Below, piece after piece: positions 56,975 through 64,000 of a DNA stretch of 64,000 nt. The stretch covers positions 1 to 64,000 of IMG/VR virus record IMGVR_UViG_3300032046_000005. One strand, written 5' to 3'. The translations under genes were made by a program, and so were the position numbers. The notes under the pieces were generated by a model, which saw only the letters and a program-made list of their open reading frames with translations, had not been told where the DNA came from and did not search any database. This DNA comes from a virus. The first letter of the stretch is position 1, and every line of letters starts with the position of its first letter.

Positions 56975-59360
56975 ATTTTTTCATTCTTTCTCTAAAAAAT
57001 TTACTTATTTCCGGAAAGTATTGGTATTGTTTTTTATTTTCTTTCCAACTTTCCCAAATATATAAAGGTTTTTTTACTTCATAATATCGTTTAAAACTTT
57101 CAGCAAACAATTCTTGAACATCGTTAGCTTCATATCTCAATCCTTCAGCCATATTTTTTTTATATTCGTATTCAAAACTTCCTTTTTTATCATCTGCTTC
57201 TTTTTCCCAAATATCAGCATCATGTAACATTATTTTTTTGTATTTTTTATGAATGCTTTTAAAGATTTCTTGATCGTGCAGAGTTAATCCATACCAAACC
57301 GAATGTCCAAGTTCGTGTCTAGTAGTTGATGGCATTGCTTTTCTGTTTAATATTATATTATTGTTTCCAATCAAATAAACTCCTTCAATATCGTTATATT
57401 TTCTAGTCCAACCAACTTTTTTATATGCTTCTGGAACTTTTCCATTGTCATCTTTCATATTTGGGTCATCAGTTATTTGGTTATAAACTCTTACCTCATT
57501 TACCATTGCTTTTAATCGAAACGGAAAACTTCTGATTGTTTCGTCAATTACTCGAATTTCCCAAGGATCTCTCGTTAAATCTATGTTTTTATCAACCTTC
57601 AAACTTAATTCTGATTTTTGGTAAGGTTCGTCTGAAAAATAACCTTTATACAATATTGCATTCAATTCTTCTGGAGTATAATATTTTGGTTTAGGAGGAT
57701 TTCTAATCTTGTATAAATGTTGCCTTCCTACGGTTGAATTGAACCAATGATATGATTGACAAAATGTGCAAAAATATTTACGTTTCAAATCTTCGGTTAA
57801 ATCGTTAAAATCATTCAATTGCAAAACATTGAATTCATGAAAGTCAATGCGGGGCAATCCCAACACTCCTCCACCAGTTCTAAATCCTTTAATCTTCATT
57901 TCTCTCATTCCTTCTCTTGCTTGAAGCCATTTTTCGACTCTTGAACCAATGTCGGGATTTTGAGTTGGATTAGGAGTTGTTCGTTTCATTTGTCTTACAA
58001 TTTCGTCAAACTTCTTGACTCTTGTAACGGGAACTCGATTCGAAACCGTGTATGGAACTAATGATGCTGTTGTTCCTCCAATCGTTTTAATTTCTGGATG
58101 AAAATATGCGGGACCTAATTTTGATGATGTTACTTTTTCTCCTGCTTGATGTCCTCTAAGATTTTTCCACACCCAACGACCAGGAGAACCGCTTTTAAGA
58201 AGGGATTTCCACGCTTCTTCTGCTACTTCTGGAGATTGGAATTTATATCGATATGTTCTTTGAGGAGTTAACCCTTTTGGGTGAAATTGAACAAGTAATT
58301 CGTTATTGAATTGTCCTCCAGCTTTAACGTTTGTACTTGAAACAGGAGTGAGTTGTTTTGTGTATTTTTCGAGGTTTTCTAGTATTTCTCCTTGAATTTC
58401 AGCGCCAGTTTCTGTATTGGTTAACGAAAATGGAACAGTTATACTTTGAACTGGTCCAACTTCAAATGCTTCCTCGCCAAGTTGTGATCGAATCGATTTA
58501 CCAACGGTCGTTCGTTTAGCTCCAGAAATCATTGCACTAGGAGTTCCTTTCTTCAAACCTCTTATGTCTTCAGTGAAATCGTTTATTGTGTCAAATGTGT
58601 TTGCAATGTCTTCTAATGTTTCGCTTAATGATTTAGGTAAGGGATAATCTTCAACAAAATTATAAGCAATTATTCCTTTTTTGAGATAATAATCATTAAA
58701 TGTTTTTGAAGCAAATGCTTTATCAATAACAAGAGTTGGAATATTCAACAATCTTGCTAAAGTAATATCTCCTCTTCGTAAAAGATCAATATCTTTCCAA
58801 TCTTTTCTGGCTTTTTCTTTTACTGAAATAATTAATGGACTAATTCTTTTTGAACTTTCTATGATATCATACTTATCTCCATAAAATTCTTTCAAAAATA
58901 TATCTTTATCTAATTTTTCAATTTCTTTTATTAGATTTTCAGCAACTCCTTCAAAAGTTTCTGGAGGCAAATCTTTTATATCAACTTGTTTAGATAAAGT
59001 AGGAATTCCTATTGATTGTAAATAACAATCAAAACCTATAACTCCTATATTTGTTTCAAGAGCTTTTTTTAATTGTCTTCCACAAATTTCACATTTTGCG
59101 TGATATTCTTTTTTTATGATAATTTTATTTACTTTTATATTTTGTTTATTCTTTATAAGTTCTTTGTCTTTTTCAACTTTTTCTTTTTTATATTCTTCGA
59201 GTTTAATGATTTTGTTCTGTAATTGATTATGTAAATGTTCTTTACCAACATCAGAATCAAAGTAATGATTAGACTTGCAGATGTTACAAAAATATGTATT
59301 CTTGTTATCTAGAGCAATTTCTCCAATGCTTTCTAGATGTATTGGTTTATAAACTTTCAT
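56958..59360 (-). CDS. large head-associated protein with zinc fingers and HELGH metallopeptidase domain
   Basis: About 800 residues from ATG 59360. Two zinc fingers of the type YFC-x-[IF]-C-x-S-x-H (NTYFCNICKSNHYFDSDVGK near the start, KRKYFCTFCQSYHWF near 550) and a DUF6011-like finger (KCEICGRQL then GVIGFDC). The C-terminal domain carries HELGH near residues 682-686 in MPSTTRHELGHSVWYGL, with downstream DVQELFAESFKRYY giving the third ligand Glu, a gluzincin-like or lethal-factor-like pattern. It may be a minor head or ejected protein that processes targets during assembly or entry. Overlaps the previous gene by 14 bases. Confidence 0.55.
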   Translation of the reverse strand: MKVYKPIHLESIGEIALDNKNTYFCNICKSNHYFDSDVGKEHLHNQLQNKIIKLEEYKKEKVEKDKELIKNKQNIKVNKIIIKKEYHAKCEICGRQLKKALETNIGVIGFDCYLQSIGIPTLSKQVDIKDLPPETFEGVAENLIKEIEKLDKDIFLKEFYGDKYDIIESSKRISPLIISVKEKARKDWKDIDLLRRGDITLARLLNIPTLVIDKAFASKTFNDYYLKKGIIAYNFVEDYPLPKSLSETLEDIANTFDTINDFTEDIRGLKKGTPSAMISGAKRTTVGKSIRSQLGEEAFEVGPVQSITVPFSLTNTETGAEIQGEILENLEKYTKQLTPVSSTNVKAGGQFNNELLVQFHPKGLTPQRTYRYKFQSPEVAEEAWKSLLKSGSPGRWVWKNLRGHQAGEKVTSSKLGPAYFHPEIKTIGGTTASLVPYTVSNRVPVTRVKKFDEIVRQMKRTTPNPTQNPDIGSRVEKWLQAREGMREMKIKGFRTGGGVLGLPRIDFHEFNVLQLNDFNDLTEDLKRKYFCTFCQSYHWFNSTVGRQHLYKIRNPPKPKYYTPEELNAILYKGYFSDEPYQKSELSLKVDKNIDLTRDPWEIRVIDETIRSFPFRLKAMVNEVRVYNQITDDPNMKDDNGKVPEAYKKVGWTRKYNDIEGVYLIGNNNIILNRKAMPSTTRHELGHSVWYGLTLHDQEIFKSIHKKYKKIMLHDADIWEKEADDKKGSFEYEYKKNMAEGLRYEANDVQELFAESFKRYYEVKKPLYIWESWKENKKQYQYFPEISKFFRERMKKYEKNN

Positions 59361-60939
59361 TATCTCGTAAATTTCCCACACGAATCATTTTCACTTTCTT
59401 GAAATCTTTCTTATTTTTTGGTTCGAGAATCGTTTGAACCTTGAACTTGCCGTTCACGCGACAACCAACTGCTTTTTTACCTTTTCCAATGTTGAATGTT
59501 CGATATGTACCTTCTTCACATTCAGAAGGATCAAACTGTTGTTTTCGTATGAAGTTTTCAGTTTCGTGAATTTTTATCGTGTCTTTTGCAAATTTATGTT
59601 TGGCTCTTTCCTTTTCTTCCTCATATTCCATTTTCTGATGCTGTTTATGAGTTTCTTTATCAAGTTTTTCAAATTTTTTAGTTAATTTTGGATTATGGAC
59701 AATTTCTTCTTTTGTTTCTCCTTTAATTCCTTGTAATTCGTTCATTTCTCTTTCCAATTTCTTGATTTCGTGAATCAATCGAACTCTTTTTTCTATTTTC
59801 AAGTTTTTAGCTTTTTTGATTCTTTCATAATATTTAGCAAATGGAACGAGTGTTTTTTTCTTATGCGCTATGATATCCATCAAGATCATTATCAGTTCTT
59901 TAAGAACACTCTTAATGTTTGGATCGTTATCAGATAAGTGTCGTAATGTATCAACGCGTTTGTTAACTGCCTCTTGTTTTCTTTTCACGCGATAATTTTT
60001 CCATTCTTGATCTTTTTCTTTCTTTATTGATTCTTTTTTTGGATGTTCTTTATTGTGTTCTGATTCTGCTCGTTCTCGTTCGTATCCGGTTTGTTCGATC
60101 AACTTTTGAACTCCTTTTTCGCGTTCAGAAAGTTCTTTTTCTTTCTTGGTTGGTTTTTTAGGTTGTTTTGGTTCACTTGGTTCTTTCTTAATTACTTTCT
60201 TTTTCTTTACTTTTTCTTCTTTCAAGCCTTCGTAAAACTTTTTCTTGCTTTCTTCTTTTTCTCGTGGCGTTCTTTCCTTTTCCTTGTTTGCTATAAAGTT
60301 CTTAATTGCCTGTGCTTGAGTCTCTCCTTCGTTCATGCACACGTGTGTTCCTCTTATGGTTATCCAGTTGCATTTCGATGCGTCAAAATCTGTTTTTGAT
60401 TCAAAAACATTATTGATTTGCCATAAATTATTTTTTGGTAATTTGATTTTTGAAAATGCTTTAAATATGACTGCATATCTTATACTATCTTTATCTTCAT
60501 CTACTTTTTGAAATTCAATGTTCTTAATATCTTGTTTTGCAAGTTCATGTTCAAATTCTTCTTCATGACCTTTATCAATCCACACATCAATTTCTGTTTC
60601 TTTAAGTTCTTTTTTTTGTTTAACCAACTGTCTTTTTTCTCGTTGTTTTTCGAGTATTTCTCCTGTTTTTTCCCAAGACTGTTTCCATTCTGGTTGATTG
60701 TATTGTTCAAGTGATTTTTGACTCTTGTTCAAATGTTCTCTTCCTTTTTCAGAATCATAAAAATGATTGCTTTTACATATGTTGCAATAATAAGTATTTT
60801 TATTATCTTCCACAAAATCCTCGTCAAGATCCTTGAACACTTCCTCAAGCAAATCGCGCTCGTCAAAATCTGGATGTATTTTCTTTAATTCGTTGTATTT
60901 CCGAATTATCGTTTCGTGTTTGAAATCTGTTTCTAACAT
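59347..60939 (-). CDS. lysine/glutamate-rich head-block protein with zinc finger, 530 aa
   Basis: Starts with an acidic helix (FDERDLLEEVFKDLDEDFVE), then the zinc finger NTYYCNICKSNHFYDSEKGR then EHL near 45-70, shared with the 56958 protein. Beyond residue 220 it is a long, highly charged helical region (KKVIKKEPSEPKQPKKPTKK). The C-terminal 60 residues are compact (GTYRTFNIGKGKKAVGCRVN). Could be a DNA-binding or internal head protein delivered with the genome. It opens the head block after an inverted repeat. Confidence 0.5.
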   Translation of the reverse strand: MLETDFKHETIIRKYNELKKIHPDFDERDLLEEVFKDLDEDFVEDNKNTYYCNICKSNHFYDSEKGREHLNKSQKSLEQYNQPEWKQSWEKTGEILEKQREKRQLVKQKKELKETEIDVWIDKGHEEEFEHELAKQDIKNIEFQKVDEDKDSIRYAVIFKAFSKIKLPKNNLWQINNVFESKTDFDASKCNWITIRGTHVCMNEGETQAQAIKNFIANKEKERTPREKEESKKKFYEGLKEEKVKKKKVIKKEPSEPKQPKKPTKKEKELSEREKGVQKLIEQTGYERERAESEHNKEHPKKESIKKEKDQEWKNYRVKRKQEAVNKRVDTLRHLSDNDPNIKSVLKELIMILMDIIAHKKKTLVPFAKYYERIKKAKNLKIEKRVRLIHEIKKLEREMNELQGIKGETKEEIVHNPKLTKKFEKLDKETHKQHQKMEYEEEKERAKHKFAKDTIKIHETENFIRKQQFDPSECEEGTYRTFNIGKGKKAVGCRVNGKFKVQTILEPKNKKDFKKVKMIRVGNLRDNESL

Positions 60940-60971
60940 TATAAGTGTAAAATTTTAACAATAAAATATTT

Positions 60972-61016
60972 TAATGATAATAAGTAAGAATATTGAAACT
61001 AATATTTTTATCATTA
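60972..61016. repeat. 9-bp inverted repeat between the sugar cassette and the head block
   Basis: TAATGATAA (60972-60980) and TTATCATTA (61008-61016), separated by 27 bases and covering the stop codon of the 61014 gene. In leftward transcription it could end the sugar cassette message. Confidence 0.4.
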
Positions 61017-61850
61017 GATTGTTTCATTATTTTTTTCAATTTCTTTCAATCGATTGCATAATGGTTGATTTTTGTTCAATACAGACGAATATACTTGCCA
61101 ATTTCGTTCAGAAGGATTGATTGGAATCATTATAGGACGACCAAACGAGGGAAAATTCAAGAAATCTAACATTTCGTTGAAAGTTGATATTGTATAATTG
61201 TTCAAGTCTTCTAATCTGAATTTCTTGCATCTTGGATCGTTAATTTCTTTACCATATACAAGTTGATAATGTTCTTCAGTTTTTCTCATTGCAGTTTCTC
61301 TTTGTTCTCCAGTCCATTCTACATTAAAGTATAATTCATGTGCTTTTATCATTGTATCGTGATCTCTTTGAACGATTACAACTCTATCGTATTGATTTTC
61401 ATCTGGATCTTTTTTGTTTAAAAGTGCTTGAGGATCAACGTTATATACATTATTCCATTTTTTAGGCAATGGCAATCGGTTTCTTGTAGCGATCAAAGCA
61501 GAAATTTCGGTATTTTTTTTGGTTACGAATTCGATTGGAATGCCAAACATTGATTCATGAATATTGCTCAAAATTTTAATGATCCAACTGATTCCACACC
61601 TTTCTTGACTTACAAAAATTGTGTTGAGTTCATAAGGAAGCTTATTATTTAACTTTGGAAGATATGGTTTAATGTAATCTCTTCTCAAGTATAAATAATT
61701 CTCTTTTGAAATCCAATTATGCAATCTACATTCTAAATTAACACATTCTACATCAAAAAACAATTCTCCATTGCTATCAATTGCTTGTTTCAATAATAGA
61801 GGGTTTAATATTTCTCCACAATTTTTACATTTCATGATATAACACTTCAT
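61014..61850 (-). CDS. sulfotransferase-like P-loop protein, 278 aa
   Basis: The N-terminus has a zinc knuckle (MKCKNCGEIL, later CVNLECRL). The core shows a possible PAPS-site loop FVSQERCGISWIIKILSNIH (in place of the P-R-S-G-T-T-W loop), then DRVVIVQRDHDTMIKAHEL (3'-phosphate strand-helix) and KKFRLEDLNNYTISTFNEML (E-D-L region), the order found in sulfotransferases. The loop is diverged, so activity is uncertain. With the glycosyltransferase and methyltransferase beside it, it may modify a surface or DNA sugar. Overlaps the glycosyltransferase gene by 26 bases. Confidence 0.5.
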   Translation of the reverse strand: MKCYIMKCKNCGEILNPLLLKQAIDSNGELFFDVECVNLECRLHNWISKENYLYLRRDYIKPYLPKLNNKLPYELNTIFVSQERCGISWIIKILSNIHESMFGIPIEFVTKKNTEISALIATRNRLPLPKKWNNVYNVDPQALLNKKDPDENQYDRVVIVQRDHDTMIKAHELYFNVEWTGEQRETAMRKTEEHYQLVYGKEINDPRCKKFRLEDLNNYTISTFNEMLDFLNFPSFGRPIMIPINPSERNWQVYSSVLNKNQPLCNRLKEIEKNNETI

Positions 61851-62583
61851 AATCTCTTTTCATTTGTTCTGCAGTCAAGTTTCTCCATGTAATTTTATTC
61901 TTATTTTCGTTTTGTTTCATTAGTAAATCACGATCAAAAACTTTTGATCCGGCATAATGAATTATATGCGAATCAAATCGATTAGGAGAAAAATATGTTA
62001 TATGATTAAATTTATAACTTAGATTATAAATCTCAAACCTTAGTTTTCTAATCATATAATTTAAATAATCTTGTTCTGGAGTAACAATACCATTTATTTT
62101 TTGTACATTATTTATTTCTTCTATTGTTGTATTAAAGATTTCTTTATGTTGTCTAGAAGCAACTATAACTCCTGCGTTCATATAACCTGATTTCCAATTT
62201 AAATCACCCAAATGTTTTTGTATGTTTATAATTCGTTCATTTCTGTTTGATTCTGGTATTCCTTCATCTTCAAAAATGCCACCAATTTTATTTTCTGGAA
62301 CAATTTCAAATATATTTGGACAATTAGGAGTAATAATAACATCATAATCCAATCTAAGTATCCTATCGTATTTATCAAAAAGTTCATATATTTGATTCTT
62401 TTCAAACAAATTAATATTAGAATAAGTATCAAATGGTTCTATGTTATATTTCATTTGTGTTATAATTTCTAAATGCAAGTTATATTTTTCACAATACTTT
62501 AAAACTGATGGTTTACAAACTTCCCACTCTTTACTTTCTCCAATTACTATTGGAACAACAACATTAACAGGCTTATTTCTCAT
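61825..62583 (-). CDS. GT8-like glycosyltransferase, 252 aa
   Basis: Starts NVVVPIVIGESKEWEVCKPS, then the metal-binding D-x-D in RILRLDYDVIITP (79-81), GYMNAGVIVASRQH, PEQDYLNYMIRK and SHIIHYAGSK, the motif order of GT-A fold family 8 (glycogenin/LgtC-like). It would transfer a sugar from a UDP-type donor. No membrane segment. Probable target: virion protein or host surface glycan (inference). ATGA overlap with the small gene upstream. Confidence 0.7.
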   Translation of the reverse strand: MRNKPVNVVVPIVIGESKEWEVCKPSVLKYCEKYNLHLEIITQMKYNIEPFDTYSNINLFEKNQIYELFDKYDRILRLDYDVIITPNCPNIFEIVPENKIGGIFEDEGIPESNRNERIINIQKHLGDLNWKSGYMNAGVIVASRQHKEIFNTTIEEINNVQKINGIVTPEQDYLNYMIRKLRFEIYNLSYKFNHITYFSPNRFDSHIIHYAGSKVFDRDLLMKQNENKNKITWRNLTAEQMKRDYEVLYHEM

Positions 62584-62735
62584 GTTTTATCATCATTCAA
62601 ATAAAATTTCCCATCTTTTTCTTTCCAACAAAAATGTTCTGGAGGATATTCTTTATTGATTGCCCGATATAAATCTTCTTTATTCCTTATTATTTTTTCT
62701 AGTTCTTTCAATAACTTTCCTTTTTCATTTTTCAT
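62580..62735 (-). CDS. hypothetical mini-protein, 51 aa
   Basis: ATG 62735 overlaps the methyltransferase stop (TAATG) and its TGA overlaps the glycosyltransferase start. Charged helix (KGKLLKELEKIIRNKEDLYR) then a short strand pair (HFCWKEKDGKFYLND). Double overlap is strong support for translation; role unknown. Confidence 0.55.
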   Translation of the reverse strand: MKNEKGKLLKELEKIIRNKEDLYRAINKEYPPEHFCWKEKDGKFYLNDDKT

Positions 62736-63439
62736 TATTTACTACTCCTCGCTGAAAAGTTTGTAAAATCAATCATGTTTGAACCTTTTTCAACAACTAA
62801 AAAATATTCGTAAAATCTAAAAGGTAATTTATTTGTAAAATTTTTATTTGAAAAATCTCCTCGCTTTAAGAAATAATATTCTGACAACATTTTATGATTT
62901 TTTTCGTTTAATTGAGTTTGTAATTCAATTACATCAGTAAATGAATTAGGATGTCCTTTTTTTTTAGCTAATATTTCAGCATTACGAGCTAATTTATCAT
63001 TTCCGAAATAATTTATATTTTTTCCGGTAATTAATAATTTCCCACCTATTTTCAAAACTCTTAACATTTCAGAAAGCGATTTTTCTTGTTCTAAAGCGTC
63101 AAATGTTGCCATGCATATTACACGATCAAAAAAATCACTATGAAATGGAAGTCTTTCTGCTTCAGTCTTTATTATTTCAACGGTATTATCATTTGAATGT
63201 TTTTTTGCTTCATTTATCATTTTTTCTGAAATATCGATTGCATATACTTTTACATCAAGTTTTGAATAATATTGAAACAATCTTCCAAAACCACATCCGA
63301 CTTCCAAAACTTTACCTTGTATGTTTGTTTGGCTAATCATCCATTCAATAACATCATCATTAGGAACTTCTTTTATATTTTTTACTTTTTCTTTCCAATA
63401 ATCGTAATAATTGTTCCAATATTCTTCTTTACTATTCAT
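62735..63439 (-). CDS. class I SAM-dependent methyltransferase, 234 aa
   Basis: Motif I KVLEVGCGFGR (43-53), acidic loop VYAIDISEKMINEA, motif IV-like FFDRVICMATFDALEQ and motif VI LKIGGKLLITGKN. It has no DPPY-type motif, so it is not a DNA-base methyltransferase of the kinds in the left arm. Similar small enzymes methylate sugars in surface-glycan gene sets, which fits the neighbouring glycosyltransferase. Substrate not determinable. Confidence 0.75.
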   Translation of the reverse strand: MNSKEEYWNNYYDYWKEKVKNIKEVPNDDVIEWMISQTNIQGKVLEVGCGFGRLFQYYSKLDVKVYAIDISEKMINEAKKHSNDNTVEIIKTEAERLPFHSDFFDRVICMATFDALEQEKSLSEMLRVLKIGGKLLITGKNINYFGNDKLARNAEILAKKKGHPNSFTDVIELQTQLNEKNHKMLSEYYFLKRGDFSNKNFTNKLPFRFYEYFLVVEKGSNMIDFTNFSARSSK

Positions 63440-64000
63440 GTAAAACCCTTCTTTTTATTGTATTAGAATCAACATCTAAAACAACGATTTCAGTCATACC
63501 ATTATCTGTATTAGAAGCAATTCCTATTTTATCTATTGCTTTTTTAGGAAGCGTATAAAAATCAAAAGTGAAAGTCCACCAATTATCACTACGATAATCC
63601 AAATTTTGCCAAATGTATTCACCAGATTTAGTTTTGATTGCAAGAAAAGGTTGAGTTCCAAATATGTTATTTTCTGATATTACATTTAATCTTGAAGAAT
63701 CAAAAGTAAGACTGAATTTGGGAGGGTTTAAATTGGTCGTGTTTGTGACATTTCTTATTCCTTCATTGGCATTACAATATCTAAATTTAACATCTGGATA
63801 TTCTCCTGATACAATTCGTATCATATTTTGTGTTCTATTAATTTCCTTTTTCATATTTCTATAATCGTGATCAGCAAACGAAATCAAGGTTGGTAAACCT
63901 TCTGAAGCTCGTTTGAATCCATCTCTAAAATCATTAATTGAAATTTCTTTTACTCTCGCTTCCATATTCAAACATCTTGCAATCAAACGATGACAATTTC
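63432..64000 (-). CDS. hypothetical protein of the sugar cassette (5' end outside window)
   Basis: The frame is open to the right edge with no forced start (in-frame TTG 63986 and ATG 63965 occur), so the gene probably begins beyond 64000. The visible part has an N-terminal helix (VKEISINDFRDGFKRASEG) and then a beta-rich domain (FSLTFDSSRLNVISENNIFG; YIWQNLDYRSDNWWTFTFDF). That resembles a carbohydrate-binding-like sandwich, perhaps attached to an upstream glycosyltransferase. It overlaps the methyltransferase gene by 8 bases. Confidence 0.5.
   Translation of the reverse strand, partial: NCHRLIARCLNMEARVKEISINDFRDGFKRASEGLPTLISFADHDYRNMKKEINRTQNMIRIVSGEYPDVKFRYCNANEGIRNVTNTTNLNPPKFSLTFDSSRLNVISENNIFGTQPFLAIKTKSGEYIWQNLDYRSDNWWTFTFDFYTLPKKAIDKIGIASNTDNGMTEIVVLDVDSNTIKRRVLHE

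Noticed and set aside
1-64000. tRNA or rRNA genes
   Set aside because: I looked for T-arm-like GGTTC-A-A/G motifs with cloverleaf partners and found only matches inside coding regions; a covariance-model scan would be needed to exclude divergent tRNAs.

Overview
The window looks like most of the genome of an archaeal tailed virus or provirus (class Caudoviricetes). It is very AT-rich and tightly packed. Many neighbouring genes overlap by ATGA or sit 0-10 bases apart. Archaeal TATA boxes (TTTATATATA, TTTAAATA) stand in front of gene blocks, sometimes only 23-27 bases from the start codon, as in leaderless transcription. Stops are standard. Archaeal or archaeo-eukaryotic proteins (a PCNA clamp, an XPD/DinG-like helicase, a Thg1-like polymerase, Pth2, a ubiquitin-like protein with a Gly-Gly end, ribbon-helix-helix regulators) sit beside a caudoviral morphogenesis set. 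The host cannot be named from sequence alone. I found no DNA polymerase, large terminase or portal; the last two probably lie beyond the right edge. I saw no tRNA, rRNA or CRISPR array.

Layout: bases 1-40270 are read rightward and hold early and metabolic genes. 1-13.5 kb is a long run of small proteins, many with zinc-type cysteine pairs. Between them are a HAD phosphatase, a radical SAM protein, the helicase, a DNA methyltransferase, a YdjM-like membrane hydrolase, the ubiquitin-like protein and PCNA. 13.6-22.5 kb holds a GIY-YIG homing endonuclease, a primase-helicase, a broken DNA methyltransferase, an MT-A70 methyltransferase, a metallophosphoesterase, a ParB-like protein and a NUMOD3-repeat protein. 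22.5-29.4 kb holds a zinc protein fused to a copy of a virion domain, a YcgL-like nucleotidyltransferase, a Dam-like methyltransferase with a repeat insertion and the Thg1-like protein. 29.4-40.3 kb holds a TerD-like protein behind a hairpin leader, a second radical SAM protein, small HNH and HTH proteins, a recombination set (RecA-like ATPase plus Cas4/RecB-like nuclease), a deoxyribosyltransferase-like protein, Pth2 and RHH regulators.

From 64000 back to 40267 the genes are read leftward and build and decorate the virion. In transcription order they are: a surface-sugar cassette (class I methyltransferase, GT8-like glycosyltransferase, sulfotransferase-like protein), two large head-associated zinc-finger proteins (one with an HELGH metallopeptidase site), a DUF2213-like prohead protease, an acidic scaffold-like protein, a putative decoration protein, the HK97-type capsid protein, an HNH homing endonuclease, two accessory genes, connector and tail-completion proteins, the tail tube, the tail chaperone pair joined by a probable -1 frameshift, a short tape measure, distal tail proteins interrupted by an RHH gene plus an M50-like membrane protease, and a membrane-protein cluster.

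The most striking observations are: a 22-base hairpin-bearing insertion that splits a methyltransferase exactly after its SPPY motif; a T-TTT-TTA slippery site with a correctly spaced stem-loop in the tail chaperones; a viral ubiquitin-like (SAMP/ThiS-type) protein at an A11 tract; and an early-region zinc protein that carries a copy of the virion decoration domain.
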